This document shows positions 30,495 to 39,065 of a stretch of DNA of 64,000 nucleotides, piece by piece. The notes beneath the pieces are model-generated. The model saw only the letters and a program-made list of their open reading frames with translations, was not told the DNA's origin and did no database searches. The stretch is taken from positions 1 through 64,000 of the forward strand of contig CAWBOB010000003.1 in the NCBI GenBank assembly GCA_963790335.1. Direction: 5' to 3'. Position numbers and translations under genes: made by a program. Source of the DNA: JAOUEA01 sp963790335 (GTDB taxonomy: Bacteria > Actinomycetota > UBA4738 > HRBIN12). Every line of letters begins with the position of its first letter. Position 1 is the first letter of the stretch.

Positions 30495-30566
30495 TGCTGC
30501 GAAGACCGGGTGTACCTGCCCACATGGTCGCGACCCGAGCCGGCCAGTGACGACAAGGAGCACGGC

Positions 30567-31193
30567 ATGAGCATCATGCAGGAAGCAGCGCGCATCGCTC
30601 GTGGCGGCCTTCGCGGCCCTCGCGATCGTCGGCGCAGCCTGCAGCAGCGACGACGGTGGCACGACGCACCGCCGGCGGCGACGACATGACCCAGAGCGAG
30701 GCGGCGGCGCCGATGAACGAGACGTTCGGTGCGGCCTGCTCGGCCGTTCCCGCCGACGGCGCCGGAAGCTTCGACGGCATGGCGATGGACCCGGTGGCCA
30801 CGGCCGCCAGCAACAACCCGGTGCTGTCGAACCTCGTCACGCTGGTCGGGCGAGGCCGGTCTCGTCGACACGCTGAACAGCGCCGAGGACATCACCGTCT
30901 TCGCCCCCGCCAACGAGGCGATCGAGGCGCTGCCGAAGAAGACGGCCGAGGCCGCGATGGCCGACCCGAGCGGGCTGCTCACCGAGGTGCTCACCTATCA
31001 CGTGGTGCCCGGGCGCCTGGCGCCCGAGGACCTGGCCGGCACGCACGAGACCCTGCAGGGCACGACCCTCGAGGTCTCCGGAAGCGGCGAGAGCTTCATG
31101 GTCAACGGTGACGCCGGCGTCGTCTGCGGCAACGTGCAGACCTCCAACGCCACGGTCTACATCATCGACGGGGTGCTGCTGCCCGAGATGTGA
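30567..31193 (+). CDS. FAS1 (fasciclin) domain lipoprotein (frames broken)
   Basis: AAGGAG lies 6 nt before the ATG. After an early break the other frame gives VAAFAALAIVGAACSSDDGGT, a good lipobox (VGAAC). Then FGAACSAVP, DPVATAASNNPVLSNLVTLV, and after another break LVDTLNSAEDITVFAPANEAIEALP (FAS1 H1 box), LTEVLTYHVVPGRL, GNVQTSNATVYIIDGVLLPEM (H2 box). It resembles mycobacterial MPT70/MPT83-type surface proteins used in adhesion. It follows the molybdopterin oxidoreductase by 72 bp; an operon is possible. About 205 residues. Confidence 0.85.
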
Positions 31194-31250
31194 TCCACGG
31201 CATCACACCGCACCACGGCTCTGCGTTCACCCCTCGACGCCGGAGCCACC

Positions 31251-31284
31251 CGACGGCCGGAGGCCCCTTCGCCTCCGGCCGTCG
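31251..31284. terminator. Strong bidirectional hairpin terminator
   Basis: CGACGGCCGGAGGC-cccttc-GCCTCCGGCCGTCG, a perfect 14-bp stem with a 6-nt loop between the convergent FAS1 and dinB genes. No U-tract follows, as is common for actinobacterial terminators. Confidence 0.75.
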
Positions 31285-31296
31285 CCATGCCCGGTC

Positions 31297-32336
31297 TCAG
31301 CTCCGCCTCGCGGTGAACTCGGCACGCACGCCGAGCAGCCGCACCGGGCGGTCGAGCTCGAAGCGGTCGAGCGCGGTCGAGGGCGGCCTCGACGATCGGT
31401 CTCGACGTCGGTCGTCGGCTCGGCCAGCTTCACGCCGTGGGTCGAGGTGAAGAACGACGAGGTCCGGAGCTTCACCGTGACCCGCATCACCAGGCGGCCC
31501 TCCGGAAGATCGCCGGCCAGCTCGCGCGCGATGCGATCGGTCTCTCGCCGGATCTCGTCGTGGTCGGTCAGATCCAGCTGGAACGTGCGCTCGTGGCTCT
31601 GCCCACGTCGCACGTACGGCTCCGCGGTGACCTCGCCGTCGTCCTCACCGGTCCCGAGGCTGCGGATCCACGGACCGGTGTTCGGCCCGAAGCGCGCGGC
31701 GAGCACGCCCTCATCGGCGTTCGCGAGCTCGTCGACCGTGCGGATGCCGAGCGCGTCGAGCTTGGCGGCGGTCTTCTTGCCGATGCCCCAGAGCGCGTCG
31801 ACGGGCTCGGGTCCCATCAGCGTCGGGCCACTCCTCGTGTGTCAGCCGGAACACGCCTCGTGGCTTCGCGAACGCGCTCGCGAGCTTCGCGCGATGCTTC
31901 GAGTCGCCCACGCCCGATCGAGCACCAGAGGTCGGTGCGCTCGAGCACCGCCGCGTTGCACCTCGACGCGCGCAGCGCCTCGGGGTCGTCGGTCTCGACG
32001 GCCATGAACGCCTCGTCCCAGCCGAGCGTCTGCACGACGGCCGGGAACGATCCGCAACGTCTCCATCACCCGTGCGCTCGCCTCGAGGTAGTGGTCGGCG
32101 TCGACCGACGAGGAACACCGCCGTCGGGGCATCGCTTGTGGGCGGTGCGCAGCGGCATGCCCGATCGCACGCCGAACTCCCGTCGCCTCGTAGGAAGCCG
32201 TCGAGACCACCCCGCGCTTCGTCGGGTCGCCGTCGCCTCCGACGATCACGGGGAGGCCGCGGAGCTCGGGGCGGCGCAGCACCTCGACCGCGGCGATGAA
32301 CTCGTCCATGTCGACGTGGAAGATCCATCGCGGCAT
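31297..32336 (-). CDS. dinB: Y-family DNA polymerase IV of the DinB2 type (frames broken)
   Basis: About 350 residues over some eight frame breaks. MPRWIFHVDMDEFIAAVEVLRRPELRGLPVIVGG, VVSTASYEAT, QTLGWDEAFMAVET (catalytic Asp-Glu), CSIGVGDSKHRAKLASAFAKP, ALWGIGKKTAAKLDALGI (HhH) and LDRFELDRPVRLLGVRAEF at the end. The steric-gate position, Phe/Tyr in most DinB enzymes, is Ile14 here. Mycobacterial DinB2 has Leu at this place and incorporates ribonucleotides readily. The GWDEAF motif and HGVKL-type little-finger region also match that subgroup. Stop at 31297, 13 nt from the shared terminator. Confidence 0.85.
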
Positions 32337-32527
32337 GCGCCCAGTCTGGACCACGCCGTGCCCGGCCGGTCCTGCGCCACGAACGTCAATACCCCGAGGG
32401 CGGTACAAGCGAACGGTCCGTTTCCGGCATACAGGGATCGGCCCGACGGAGGCCGATAGAGGTGTGAACGACGCATCACCCATCTGGCCGACGCGAGATG
32501 GGTCCGCTGTAGGGAGGATCGCGAACG

Positions 32528-34288
32528 ATGCAACGCTACTTCATCCGCACCATCACTCGGATCTCGCTCGTCGCGATGCTGCTCGGGATCCTCATGGCCA
32601 CCTCGATGACCCCCGCACTTGCCGCGCGGGTCAAGAAGATCACCATCAACGACGTCTCCCTCGTCGAGGGCAACGGCGGTTCCTCCGCGTTGGTCTTCAC
32701 GGTCTCCTGGACAGGGTCGAAGGGCGGCGCGGCCCCGTCGGCGTCGTACGCGACGGCCAACGGCTCCGCGCATCGCCGGATCCGACTACACGTCGAAGAC
32801 GGGCACGGTGAACCTCACGAACGGTGGCTGCAAGTGCGGCACGATCTCGATCTCGGTCTCGGGAGACAACCTCTCCGAGGGCACCGAGAACTTCATGGTC
32901 AACCTCTCCAGCCCCGCGAACGGCACGATCACCGACCCGCAGGGTGTCGGCACGATCTACGACAACGAGGGCCCGTCCTGCCTTGATCGTCACCGACGCG
33001 AGCGCGGCAGAGGGCGCAGCGACGGTGGGCTTCACGGTGCTCCTCACGAGCGGCAACCCCTCGCCCGTGACGGTGGACTACGCGACGACATCCGGCTCGG
33101 CGATCGCCCCCGACGACTACACGACGACGTCGGGCTCCTTGACCTTCGCGCCGGGTCAGACCTCGAAGTCGGTCTCGGTTCCGATCGTGCAGGATGCGCT
33201 CAGCGAGGACACCGAGACCTTCACGGTCGATCTCACCAACGCGTCGGGTGCGCCGGTGACCGCTCCCCAAGGGGTCGGCTCGATCACCGACGACGACGCG
33301 GACCCGTCCTTCACCGTCGATGACGTGTCCGTCGCCGAGGGCGCAGCGGGCAGCACGTCGGCCACGTTCACGGTGGCGCTCTCGGCCGCCGCGGGTCGCG
33401 AGACCGCCGTCGACATCTCGACCAGCGACGCGACCGCGACGGCCGGGACCGACTACACGTCGGCATCGAGCACGCTGACGTTCGCGCCGGGTGAGACGTC
33501 GAAGACCTTCGCGGTCGCGGTGGCGGGGGACGTCGTCTTCGAGAGCGACGAGTCGTTCGACGTGGCCCTCGCATCGCCGGTGAACGCCGATCTGGGAGAC
33601 CAAGCCGGCGTGGGCACGATCACGAACGACGATCTCACGCCCGGACTCTCCATCGACGACGTCGTCGCTCGTGGAGGGGAACAGTGGCACGACCACCGCG
33701 ACGTTCACGGTGAGCCTGTCCAACCCCAGCGCGTTCGCATCATCGGTGAGCTGGAGCACGGTCGACGGCTCGGCCACGGCCGGCGTGGACTACGTCGCCG
33801 GCGCCGACGGAGTGTCGTTCGCGGTGGGCGAGACGACCAAGACCGTCGACGTCACGGTGCAAGCCGACGCCGTCGATGAAGCCAACGAGACCTTCGACGT
33901 CGCGCTCGCCAACCCGGTGGGATCGCTGATCGCCGACGGCACGGGTGTCGGCTCCATCGCCGACGACGACAAGACCGTCACGGGGCTGACGGCCAAGGCC
34001 AAGAAGACGACCCGCTCGGTCAAGGTCTCCGGCCTGATCGAGACTGCCGCACCAGGCATGAAGGTCGCCGTCACGCTGCAGAGGAAGAAGGGCGCCAGGT
34101 ACGTCAAGGTGTCGTCGGTGTCGGCGAACGTCACGCGTCTCCTCGATCGCGACGCCGACGGGCTCATCGACGGGTCCTACGTCGCCTCGTTCAAGCGCCC
34201 GAAGCGGGGGGCCTACCGGGTGCTGGTGCGGTACGTCGGCAACACCGACTACCTCCCGTGCGGCAAGAGGATCGCTCTTCGGATCTAG
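32528..34288 (+). CDS. Secreted Calx-beta repeat protein (frames broken)
   Basis: GGGAGG lies 11 nt before the ATG. Signal peptide (ISLVAMLLGILMATSMTPALAA), then four Calx-beta repeats, each beginning like INDVSLVEGNGGSS / TDASAAEGAATV / VDDVSVAEGAAGST / SLVEGNSGTTTA and ending GVGTIYDNE, GVGSITDDD, GVGTITNDD, GVGSIADDD (Ca-binding Asp). The C-terminal ~100 residues (LTAKAKKTTRSVKVSG to DYLPCGKRIALRI) form a basic beta domain. Three breaks, near 32765, 32985 and 33665. About 585 residues. Such proteins bind Ca2+ and serve as surface adhesins; no anchor is visible, so it may be released. Confidence 0.82.
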
Positions 34289-34302
34289 CGGCTCACGTGC
34301 GA

Positions 34303-34336
34303 ACGGGCCACGGCGGCGAGCACCGCCGTGGCCCGT
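34303..34336. terminator. Strong bidirectional hairpin terminator
   Basis: ACGGGCCACGGCGG-cgagca-CCGCCGTGGCCCGT, a 14-bp stem and 6-nt loop of the same design as at 31251, between the convergent Calx-beta and glyoxalase genes. Confidence 0.75.
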
Positions 34337-34342
34337 CGTTCG

Positions 34343-34726
34343 TCACTCTCGCTCGACGACGCGGCATGGGTTCCCGTCGGGATCGCGGAACGTGAACATG
34401 GGCGGCACTCCCTCGCCCATGCGCAGCAGCGCCGTGTCGGCGTCGACACCTGCGCCCAGCATCGCCCTGTGATCAGCGTCGGCGTCATCGGTGGCGAAGC
34501 TGATCTCGACGCCCGCGGACGCACCTCGTGGTACGAGCGCGATCGTCGTCGTGGCGCCCGCCGGCGCCACCTCGACCCACCGCTGCCCATCGCCGAAGGA
34601 TCCGTCGATGCGCGTCTCGAACCCCAGCGTGCCCACGTAGAACTCGAGCGCCCGGTCTTGATCGTCCACAGGAAGGATCACCGTGCCGACGCCCGTGATG
34701 CGTGTCGTGTTGTCCATGGCGTTCAT
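34343..34726 (-). CDS. VOC-superfamily (glyoxalase-fold) protein
   Basis: 127 residues, one VOC domain of two beta-alpha-beta-beta-beta units: ITGVGTVILPVDDQDRALEFYVGTLGFE at the start and MFTFRDPDGNPCRVVERE at the end. The final Glu region (DPDGNPCRVVE) is typical; the first His metal ligand of true glyoxalase I is Val/Thr here, so metal use is doubtful. Role could be ring cleavage, resistance or ligand binding. Its ATG overlaps the upstream SRPBCC stop (ATGA), so the two genes form an operon. Confidence 0.75.
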   Translation of the reverse strand: MNAMDNTTRITGVGTVILPVDDQDRALEFYVGTLGFETRIDGSFGDGQRWVEVAPAGATTTIALVPRGASAGVEISFATDDADADHRAMLGAGVDADTALLRMGEGVPPMFTFRDPDGNPCRVVERE

Positions 34727-35391
34727 CGCTCCATCTCCTCCTTGAGCGCAGTGACCCGCTCACGCCAGTACGCCTTCATGCGGTCTCGCTCCTCGGCGTC
34801 GGCGAGGCGCTCATGCGACACCGTCGCCGTGCTCTTGCTCTCGTCCTTGGCCGTGAACGTCACGTGCACCCGGCTCCCATCGTCGTCCCAGTCGAAGTGA
34901 GCCGACGTGGGTCTCGTGACCTTCCTCGTGCGGAGCTTCCCGTCGGGAAGCCATCGCTCCTGGTTCGCTGTGTCGACGAACGCGTCGAAGAGGCGATCGA
35001 CGGGCACCGCCACGGTCTTCGTGACACTCACGCGGAAGCCGTCGGCGTGCTCGCCCACGGCACGCAGCCCGCGAGCGCGCTCGTAGCTGCCGGCCACGGC
35101 CTGCGCGTTCCACGCCAGTGGCTCGATGCCTTGCTGTTCGGCGATCCAGCGCGCGATCTCCCGGTGCGTTCGCTCGGCCGCGCCCCACTCGTCGAGCAGG
35201 TCGAACCATGCTTCCCATCCACGGCCGGTGCGCCGCAGGATCTCGGCGTCAGAGGTCGCGAGTGGTTGCTCCTCGGCGGGCTCGGGCTTCACCGACGCGT
35301 GCAGCAGCGACGTTCTCGCCGCCGTGTAGCTCTCGCCCGTCTTCTCCATGCGCGAGCGAACGAGGAGCTTGAAGGACTTTCGCCTGGTCAT
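34723..35391 (-). CDS. DUF4287-like helix plus SRPBCC (AHSA1) domain protein
   Basis: 222 residues from ATG 35391, preceded by GGGAG. Residues 1-30 (KSFKLLVRSRMEKTGESYTAARTSLL) resemble a DUF4287-type helix; a middle helical block has GWEAWFDLLDEWGAAERTHREIARWI; the C-terminal half (VSVTKTVAVPVDRLFDAFVD, ERWLPDGKLRTRK, VHVTFTAKDESKSTATVSHERL) is the START-like SRPBCC fold of AHSA1 proteins, which bind hydrophobic ligands. Paired with a VOC gene by ATGA overlap, a common pairing in actinobacteria. Role unknown. Confidence 0.75.
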   Translation of the reverse strand: MTRRKSFKLLVRSRMEKTGESYTAARTSLLHASVKPEPAEEQPLATSDAEILRRTGRGWEAWFDLLDEWGAAERTHREIARWIAEQQGIEPLAWNAQAVAGSYERARGLRAVGEHADGFRVSVTKTVAVPVDRLFDAFVDTANQERWLPDGKLRTRKVTRPTSAHFDWDDDGSRVHVTFTAKDESKSTATVSHERLADAEERDRMKAYWRERVTALKEEMER

Positions 35392-35652
35392 GTCGTGCTC
35401 CCTCATGGCGGCGGCACCGCGACTCACGCTCACGACGCCCCCACCGGATAGGGCAGCACGTCACCGGCGCCCCGACGGCTCGAAGCCCCCTTTGCCCCCG
35501 CTTCTGCCGGCGGCGTGAGCGCCGGAACCAGGGGTTCGGCGCAGGACGGCGCCGCACCCCAACGCTAACGCCGGCCGCCGGTCCGCGCAACCGGGTTTCC
35601 GAACGAGCGCCGAGTGAGCAAGATGGAGAGACCGACCGAGGGGGAGGAAGCC

Positions 35653-35839
35653 ATGTGCTTGACCTGCGGATGCATGCAGGCCCACCTGGAGATGGGCCAG
35701 CACAACATCAGGTACGAGGACGTGAAGGCAGCTGCAGACGAGAACGGCAAGACGGTCGCCGAGACGCTCGACATCATCGATCAGACGGTGCGCGATCGAC
35801 CGCGGCGAGCACGCCGACGAGTACACGCCGAGCTCCTGA
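35653..35839 (+). CDS. Small cysteine-motif protein MCLTCGC-type (one frame break)
   Basis: Begins MCLTCGCMQAHLEMGQHNIRYEDVKAAADENGK, then ETLDIIDQTV; a break near 35795 continues as IDRGEHADEYTPSS to the stop at 35837-35839, about 61 residues. The GGGGAGG-like purine tract precedes the ATG. The N-terminal C-x2-C-x-C cluster followed by NIxYEDVxxAA is a recurrent actinobacterial small protein of unknown function, plausibly binding a metal. Confidence 0.6.
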
Positions 35840-35867
35840 GGAGCGGCACGAGGAGGGAGCCATCACG

Positions 35868-36249
35868 ATGCTGACCGATTCCAGGGCTTTCAACGGGTTC
35901 GCCGTCGACGACCTGCAGAAGGCGCAGGTCGTTCTACGGCGAGACGCTCGGGTTGAAGACGGAGGTGCTGGACGAGACGAACGGCCTGCTGTCGCTCCAC
36001 CACCCGGACGACCACGACACCTTGATCTACCTGAAGCCCGACTTCGTCCCGGCCACCTACACCGTGCTCAATTTCCCGGTGAGCGATGTCGACCAGGCGG
36101 TCGATCAGCTGGTCGAGAAGGGTGTCAGCTTCGAGCGGTACGAGGGCTTCGACCAAGACGACAAGGGCATCGCGCGCGGCAACGGCCCGAACATCGCGTG
36201 GTTCAAGGATCCCGCGGGCAACATCCTCTCGGTGCTCGAGCAGTCCTGA
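35868..36249 (+). CDS. VOC-superfamily (glyoxalase-fold) protein (one frame break)
   Basis: GAGGAGGGA precedes the ATG. Start MLTDSRAFNGFAVDDLQKAQ; a missing or extra base near 35932 leads to FYGETLGLKTEVLDETNGLLSL, LIYLKPDFVPATYTVLNFPVSDVDQAVDQL and NIAWFKDPAGNILSVLEQ. About 126 residues. The ending DPAGNxLSVLE is that of small stand-alone VOC proteins. 29 nt downstream of the Cys-motif gene, likely same transcript. A GCGGGC/GCCCGC hairpin (36263-36280) follows the stop. Confidence 0.75.
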
Positions 36250-36283
36250 GCCCAGCCGCCGAGCGGGCGTCGGAGCCCGCGTG

Positions 36284-36289
36284 TAGCAT
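36284..36289 (+). promoter_or_regulatory. -10 element in front of the SAM-clan riboswitch
   Basis: TAGCAT ends about 9 nt before the riboswitch P1 strand at 36298, so the RNA would start almost exactly at the aptamer. Confidence 0.5.
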
Positions 36290-36297
36290 GACTCGTA

Positions 36298-36377
36298 CAT
36301 CGAGAGTGGTCCGGAATCAACCGGGCCCGGCAACCTGGGCGGACGACCCAAGGTGCCTGCTCGCGCGAGCGAGGATG
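36298..36377 (+). ncRNA. SAM-clan (S-box/SAM-IV-like) riboswitch aptamer
   Basis: Core signatures are in the right order: GAGAGTGG (36302-36309), CGGCAACC (36328-36335) and AAGGTGC (36350-36356). They sit in a consistent fold: P1 CATC/GATG (36298-36301 with 36374-36377), P2 GGTCCGG-aatcaa-CCGGGCC (36308-36327), P3 TGGG/CCCA (36336-36350) and P4 GCTC/GAGC (36359-36370). This is the SAM-I/SAM-IV architecture in compact form. The exact subclass cannot be settled by eye; P1 is short. It lies upstream of an unknown gene rather than a methionine gene. Confidence 0.7.
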
Positions 36378-36434
36378 CGGCTCCTCTCGAGGAGCAACCA
36401 AGCGTCCGGCGACCCGTCGGCTCCGCTCGGGTTC

Positions 36435-36463
36435 TGCGTCGTCCGCCGCGAGAGGACGACGCA
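36435..36463 (+). promoter_or_regulatory. Start-codon-sequestering hairpin (riboswitch expression platform)
   Basis: TGCGTCGTCC (36435-36444) pairs perfectly with GGACGACGCA (36454-36463) around a 9-nt loop. The stem includes part of the Shine-Dalgarno GAGAGGA and the A of the ATG at 36463, so it should block translation. A smaller CTCCT-ctcg-AGGAG hairpin (36381-36394) lies between it and the aptamer. Confidence 0.55.
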
Positions 36464-36968
36464 TGCGGCTGAGGACTTCCGCCCGCGACATCATGTCCAT
36501 GATCCGCCGAGCCCGCGGCCGGTCGGCCCGGGTCGACGAGCCCGTGCTGAAGCCGGTCTCGACCCCGACGCTCCGTCATCATCGGCTGTTCCGGATCGAC
36601 GCGGATGACGAAACGTACGAAGCGTACGAGGTGCGCCGTGACGGGCGCGTCATCGTCGGCTCACACTCGGGCCCGCTGCGTGATCTCGTTCGCTTCTACG
36701 AGCGCCAAGAGCGGCGCGAGCAGGACGTCCGCCGTGCTTTGGAGCGCGGGGACCCTTTCGGGCTTTGCCGTCTCGGCTGGCACCGTACGCCGTCAGGAGC
36801 TTGGTTCCGGATCGCGACGGCTGGATACCGACGAAGCTCATCGTGTACCGCATCGGGAGCAGGCCATTCGAACATCGCTGCTCCACCGTGTGGAACCACA
36901 GCGGCAAGCCGATCATCTGCGCCGTGTGCCGGACCCGGGGGTTCGACAAGCCGACCGGGAAGCCGTGA
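36463..36968 (+). CDS. Riboswitch-controlled hypothetical protein (probable frame break)
   Basis: Not recognised. From ATG 36463 the frame reads FRIDADDETYEAYEVRRDGRVIVGSHSGPLRDLVRFYERQE and RRALERGDPF; near 36760 coding character moves to another frame, LAPYAVRSLVPDRDGWIPTKLIVYRIG, HRCSTVWNHSGKPIICAVCRTRG, ending at 36968. The second part has C-x13-C-x2-C, a possible metal knuckle. Either one about 168-residue protein with a sequence error or two overlapping ORFs (a TTG at 36765 could start the second). GAGAGGA provides a Shine-Dalgarno inside the upstream hairpin. Confidence 0.5.
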
Positions 36969-36977
36969 CGACCGACT

Positions 36978-37211
36978 TCACCTGGCTCTCGCGCCGTCGG
37001 GTGTGATGTGCCCGATCGCTGCGGCGAGCCCCTCGATCGCGTAGGCGATGAGCTCCAGCGCTCCGCGCAGGCCGTCGACCTCGGCGCGGTCGTCGACGAG
37101 CAAGGCTAGCACGTCGAGCTGCCGTCGGGCGTTATCGACGTTGGCGAACGCGCCGCCGAGCGAGAGCTCGACCGCGTCACGCGTGTCCTGGAACCGGCGA
37201 TCGTCGTGCAT
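36978..37211 (-). CDS. Hypothetical 77-residue helical protein
   Basis: ATG 37211 is preceded by GGGAGG at 7 nt. Sequence FQDTRDAVELSLGGAFANVDNARRQLDVLALLVDDRAEVDGLRGALELIAYAIEGLAAAIGHIT is amphipathic-helical with no signal peptide. Unknown function. It converges with the riboswitch-controlled gene, 9 bp between stops. Confidence 0.5.
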   Translation of the reverse strand: MHDDRRFQDTRDAVELSLGGAFANVDNARRQLDVLALLVDDRAEVDGLRGALELIAYAIEGLAAAIGHITPDGARAR

Positions 37212-37378
37212 GTGCGCCTCCCGTTGGGGTCCGGGAGAGGGAGTTACACGAGTGTGATTCAAGGGTCTGACATGGCCCAAGTTCCTGCCGAGAATCCTCG
37301 TCCGATCGTGACGCAGGTCACAGTCGATCGGGTTCCGATCGGATCATCCTCGAGAGCGTCGCCGATCGAGGAGGGCGC

Positions 37379-37731
37379 ATGAGCAAGAAGGCGGAGTCAC
37401 GGTGGGAGGTCAAGATCGTCCGCGACACTCTGGACGAGGCCACGATCTATGTCAGTGGTCACACGCGCGACGAGGCCGAAGTCGCTGCCGACAAGGAATT
37501 CATGGATGGCGGCGTTCTCGACTTCGAGACGATCTGGTCGGAGTTCACGTTGGAGATCTCGAAAGTCGACCCCCGACACGAGGTGTACCCGGTTCATTGG
37601 TTCCCCGACCAAGGCATGATCTGCAAGATCTGCCTTCGAACGTGGTCTGGACCGGCATCGCCGCCGACGATCCTGAGAATCGGAGCGGCAAGACGATCCC
37701 CGGCCCGTGGGTCCACGCAGGCGTCGACTAG
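37379..37731 (+). CDS. Hypothetical CxxC protein (one frame break)
   Basis: GAGGAGGG precedes the ATG. MSKKAESRWEVKIVRDTLDEATIYVSG begins an alpha/beta domain; HEVYPVHWFPDQGMICKICLR has a CxxC; a break near 37640 leads to WTGIAADDPENRSGKTIPGPWVHAGVD. About 117 residues. GC is lower than the surrounding genes, as for the neighbouring endonuclease. No family recognised. Confidence 0.5.
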
Positions 37732-37756
37732 CCAGCCATCGGGCCAAGGGTGGGCG

Positions 37757-39065
37757 TTACAGCGGGAGTTCTCGGGCGATGTCCGCCGGCCTTGCCCGCG
37801 CCGCGCCCATCAAGCGAATGTAGGCATCGTCCGCCCAGAGGAGCAATTCGCCCACGCTTCCATGGCCAAGTGAATCTCTGAGTTGCTCAGTCGCCTGCGC
37901 CAGCCGCCACCCGTGGATGAGAACGATGGGGTACTCATCCAAAATGAGCTCCTTCTGAGCTGAATCGGTGTAGTAGGAAGTCGTGACGTAGGCTCCGATC
38001 CATCCGCGTCGTAGCCTCGCCACTACCCTTGCTAGGTCTTCCGCTGTCACGCCCGACCCTCTCGGCCACGGCTTGCGACACTTCGCCTGCCCAAGGACAA
38101 TGAGTTCGGTCGAGGCGAACCCCTGGCCCAAGTCGATGCGCTGAACGAAATCAACGCCCCCATCAGGACCAACGGGCGTGATCCACCCCGGGTAGTACGA
38201 AACTCCGGGGCTGTCCAGCACAAGCTGAGTGGCCAAGGACGCAAGGGCTTGGAATCCGTGCTTGTAGTTCCCCTCGTAATGTTCGTACACCTGAGCAAGA
38301 ACCTTGCCCAGAGGACTGTCAGACGGAGGTACCTGCTCCTCATACGGGAGAACGTCCTCGGGTATCAGGCTTCGGCGCACCGCTCCCGACTCTAGCGAGG
38401 GAGGGCCACCAGCCACCCACAGTCTCCACGAGCGCGGAGCATGGTCATCGGCCCTTGGATCGGTTATCTCGGGGTCTCTCCGTTCATCAAGCCAGTCAAT
38501 GCTTAGATGCTCGACTCCATCGACGGCCTCGTCCCCACGCAGTAGGACGCAGTCGAAGGCATAGTTGGAGAACGATCGGCCTTTGTGGAGCTGCGTCACC
38601 CGGTGGGCCTCTCTAATGACACCGAACCCCAAGAATTCAGTGAGCGGTTCACCTGCCCTGTTGCCCAAGTTGCGAAAGAACATGAGCGGTGCAGCCATCG
38701 ACCGAACACTCGGGTCGTCCGACGAATAGCGATCCATCTCGTCCAGGAGGATTCGATTGCCGGGCGCATGTTCGGCGGGCCTTGAGAGCTCTGGCTTGTT
38801 GTCGCCAAAGTAGCGGATGAAGCCCGTCTCAAGGTCGACCTCATCAAGCCAGGGAAGGCTATGTCGTTCACCAGCCGGCGTTAGGAAGACGGCTACGGCG
38901 GGTCGTCGGCTCCGGTCTCTGGGTCGAGAAGATCGGATCGATCCCGGCGCTCTGCCGGACGTGAGTGCCGCTACGCGAATCCGTGACCAACCAGAAGTTT
39001 TCGAACCCGTTCCACTCGGGCGAGGTGATGTTCTCTCGGGGCTTCCAGTACTTGCGTCCGAACAT
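37757..39065 (-). CDS. MspJI/AspBHI-family modification-dependent restriction endonuclease (frames broken)
   Basis: About 436 residues, the size of MspJI. N-terminal domain: WNGFENFWLVTDSRSGTHVRQSAGID, then after breaks near 38895-38930 AVAVFLTPAGERHSLPWLDEVDLETGFIRYFGDNKPE and PGNRILLDEM, the AspBHI/MspJI N-domain pattern that reads modified cytosine. C-terminal Mrr-like nuclease: GGVDFVQRI (Asp codon near 38151) and VLGQAKCRKPW (QAK near 38085). The Asp-to-Gln distance is 21 residues, the same as D334/Q355/K357 of MspJI. Such enzymes cut 5-methylcytosine DNA and need no partner methylase. Start uncertain (39065 or 39095). Confidence 0.82.

Noticed and set aside
36298..36377. Reading the riboswitch region as a plain terminator of the upstream VOC gene
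   Set aside because: A separate small hairpin (36263-36280) fits that role; the aptamer has three conserved single-stranded motifs in order that a terminator would not need.
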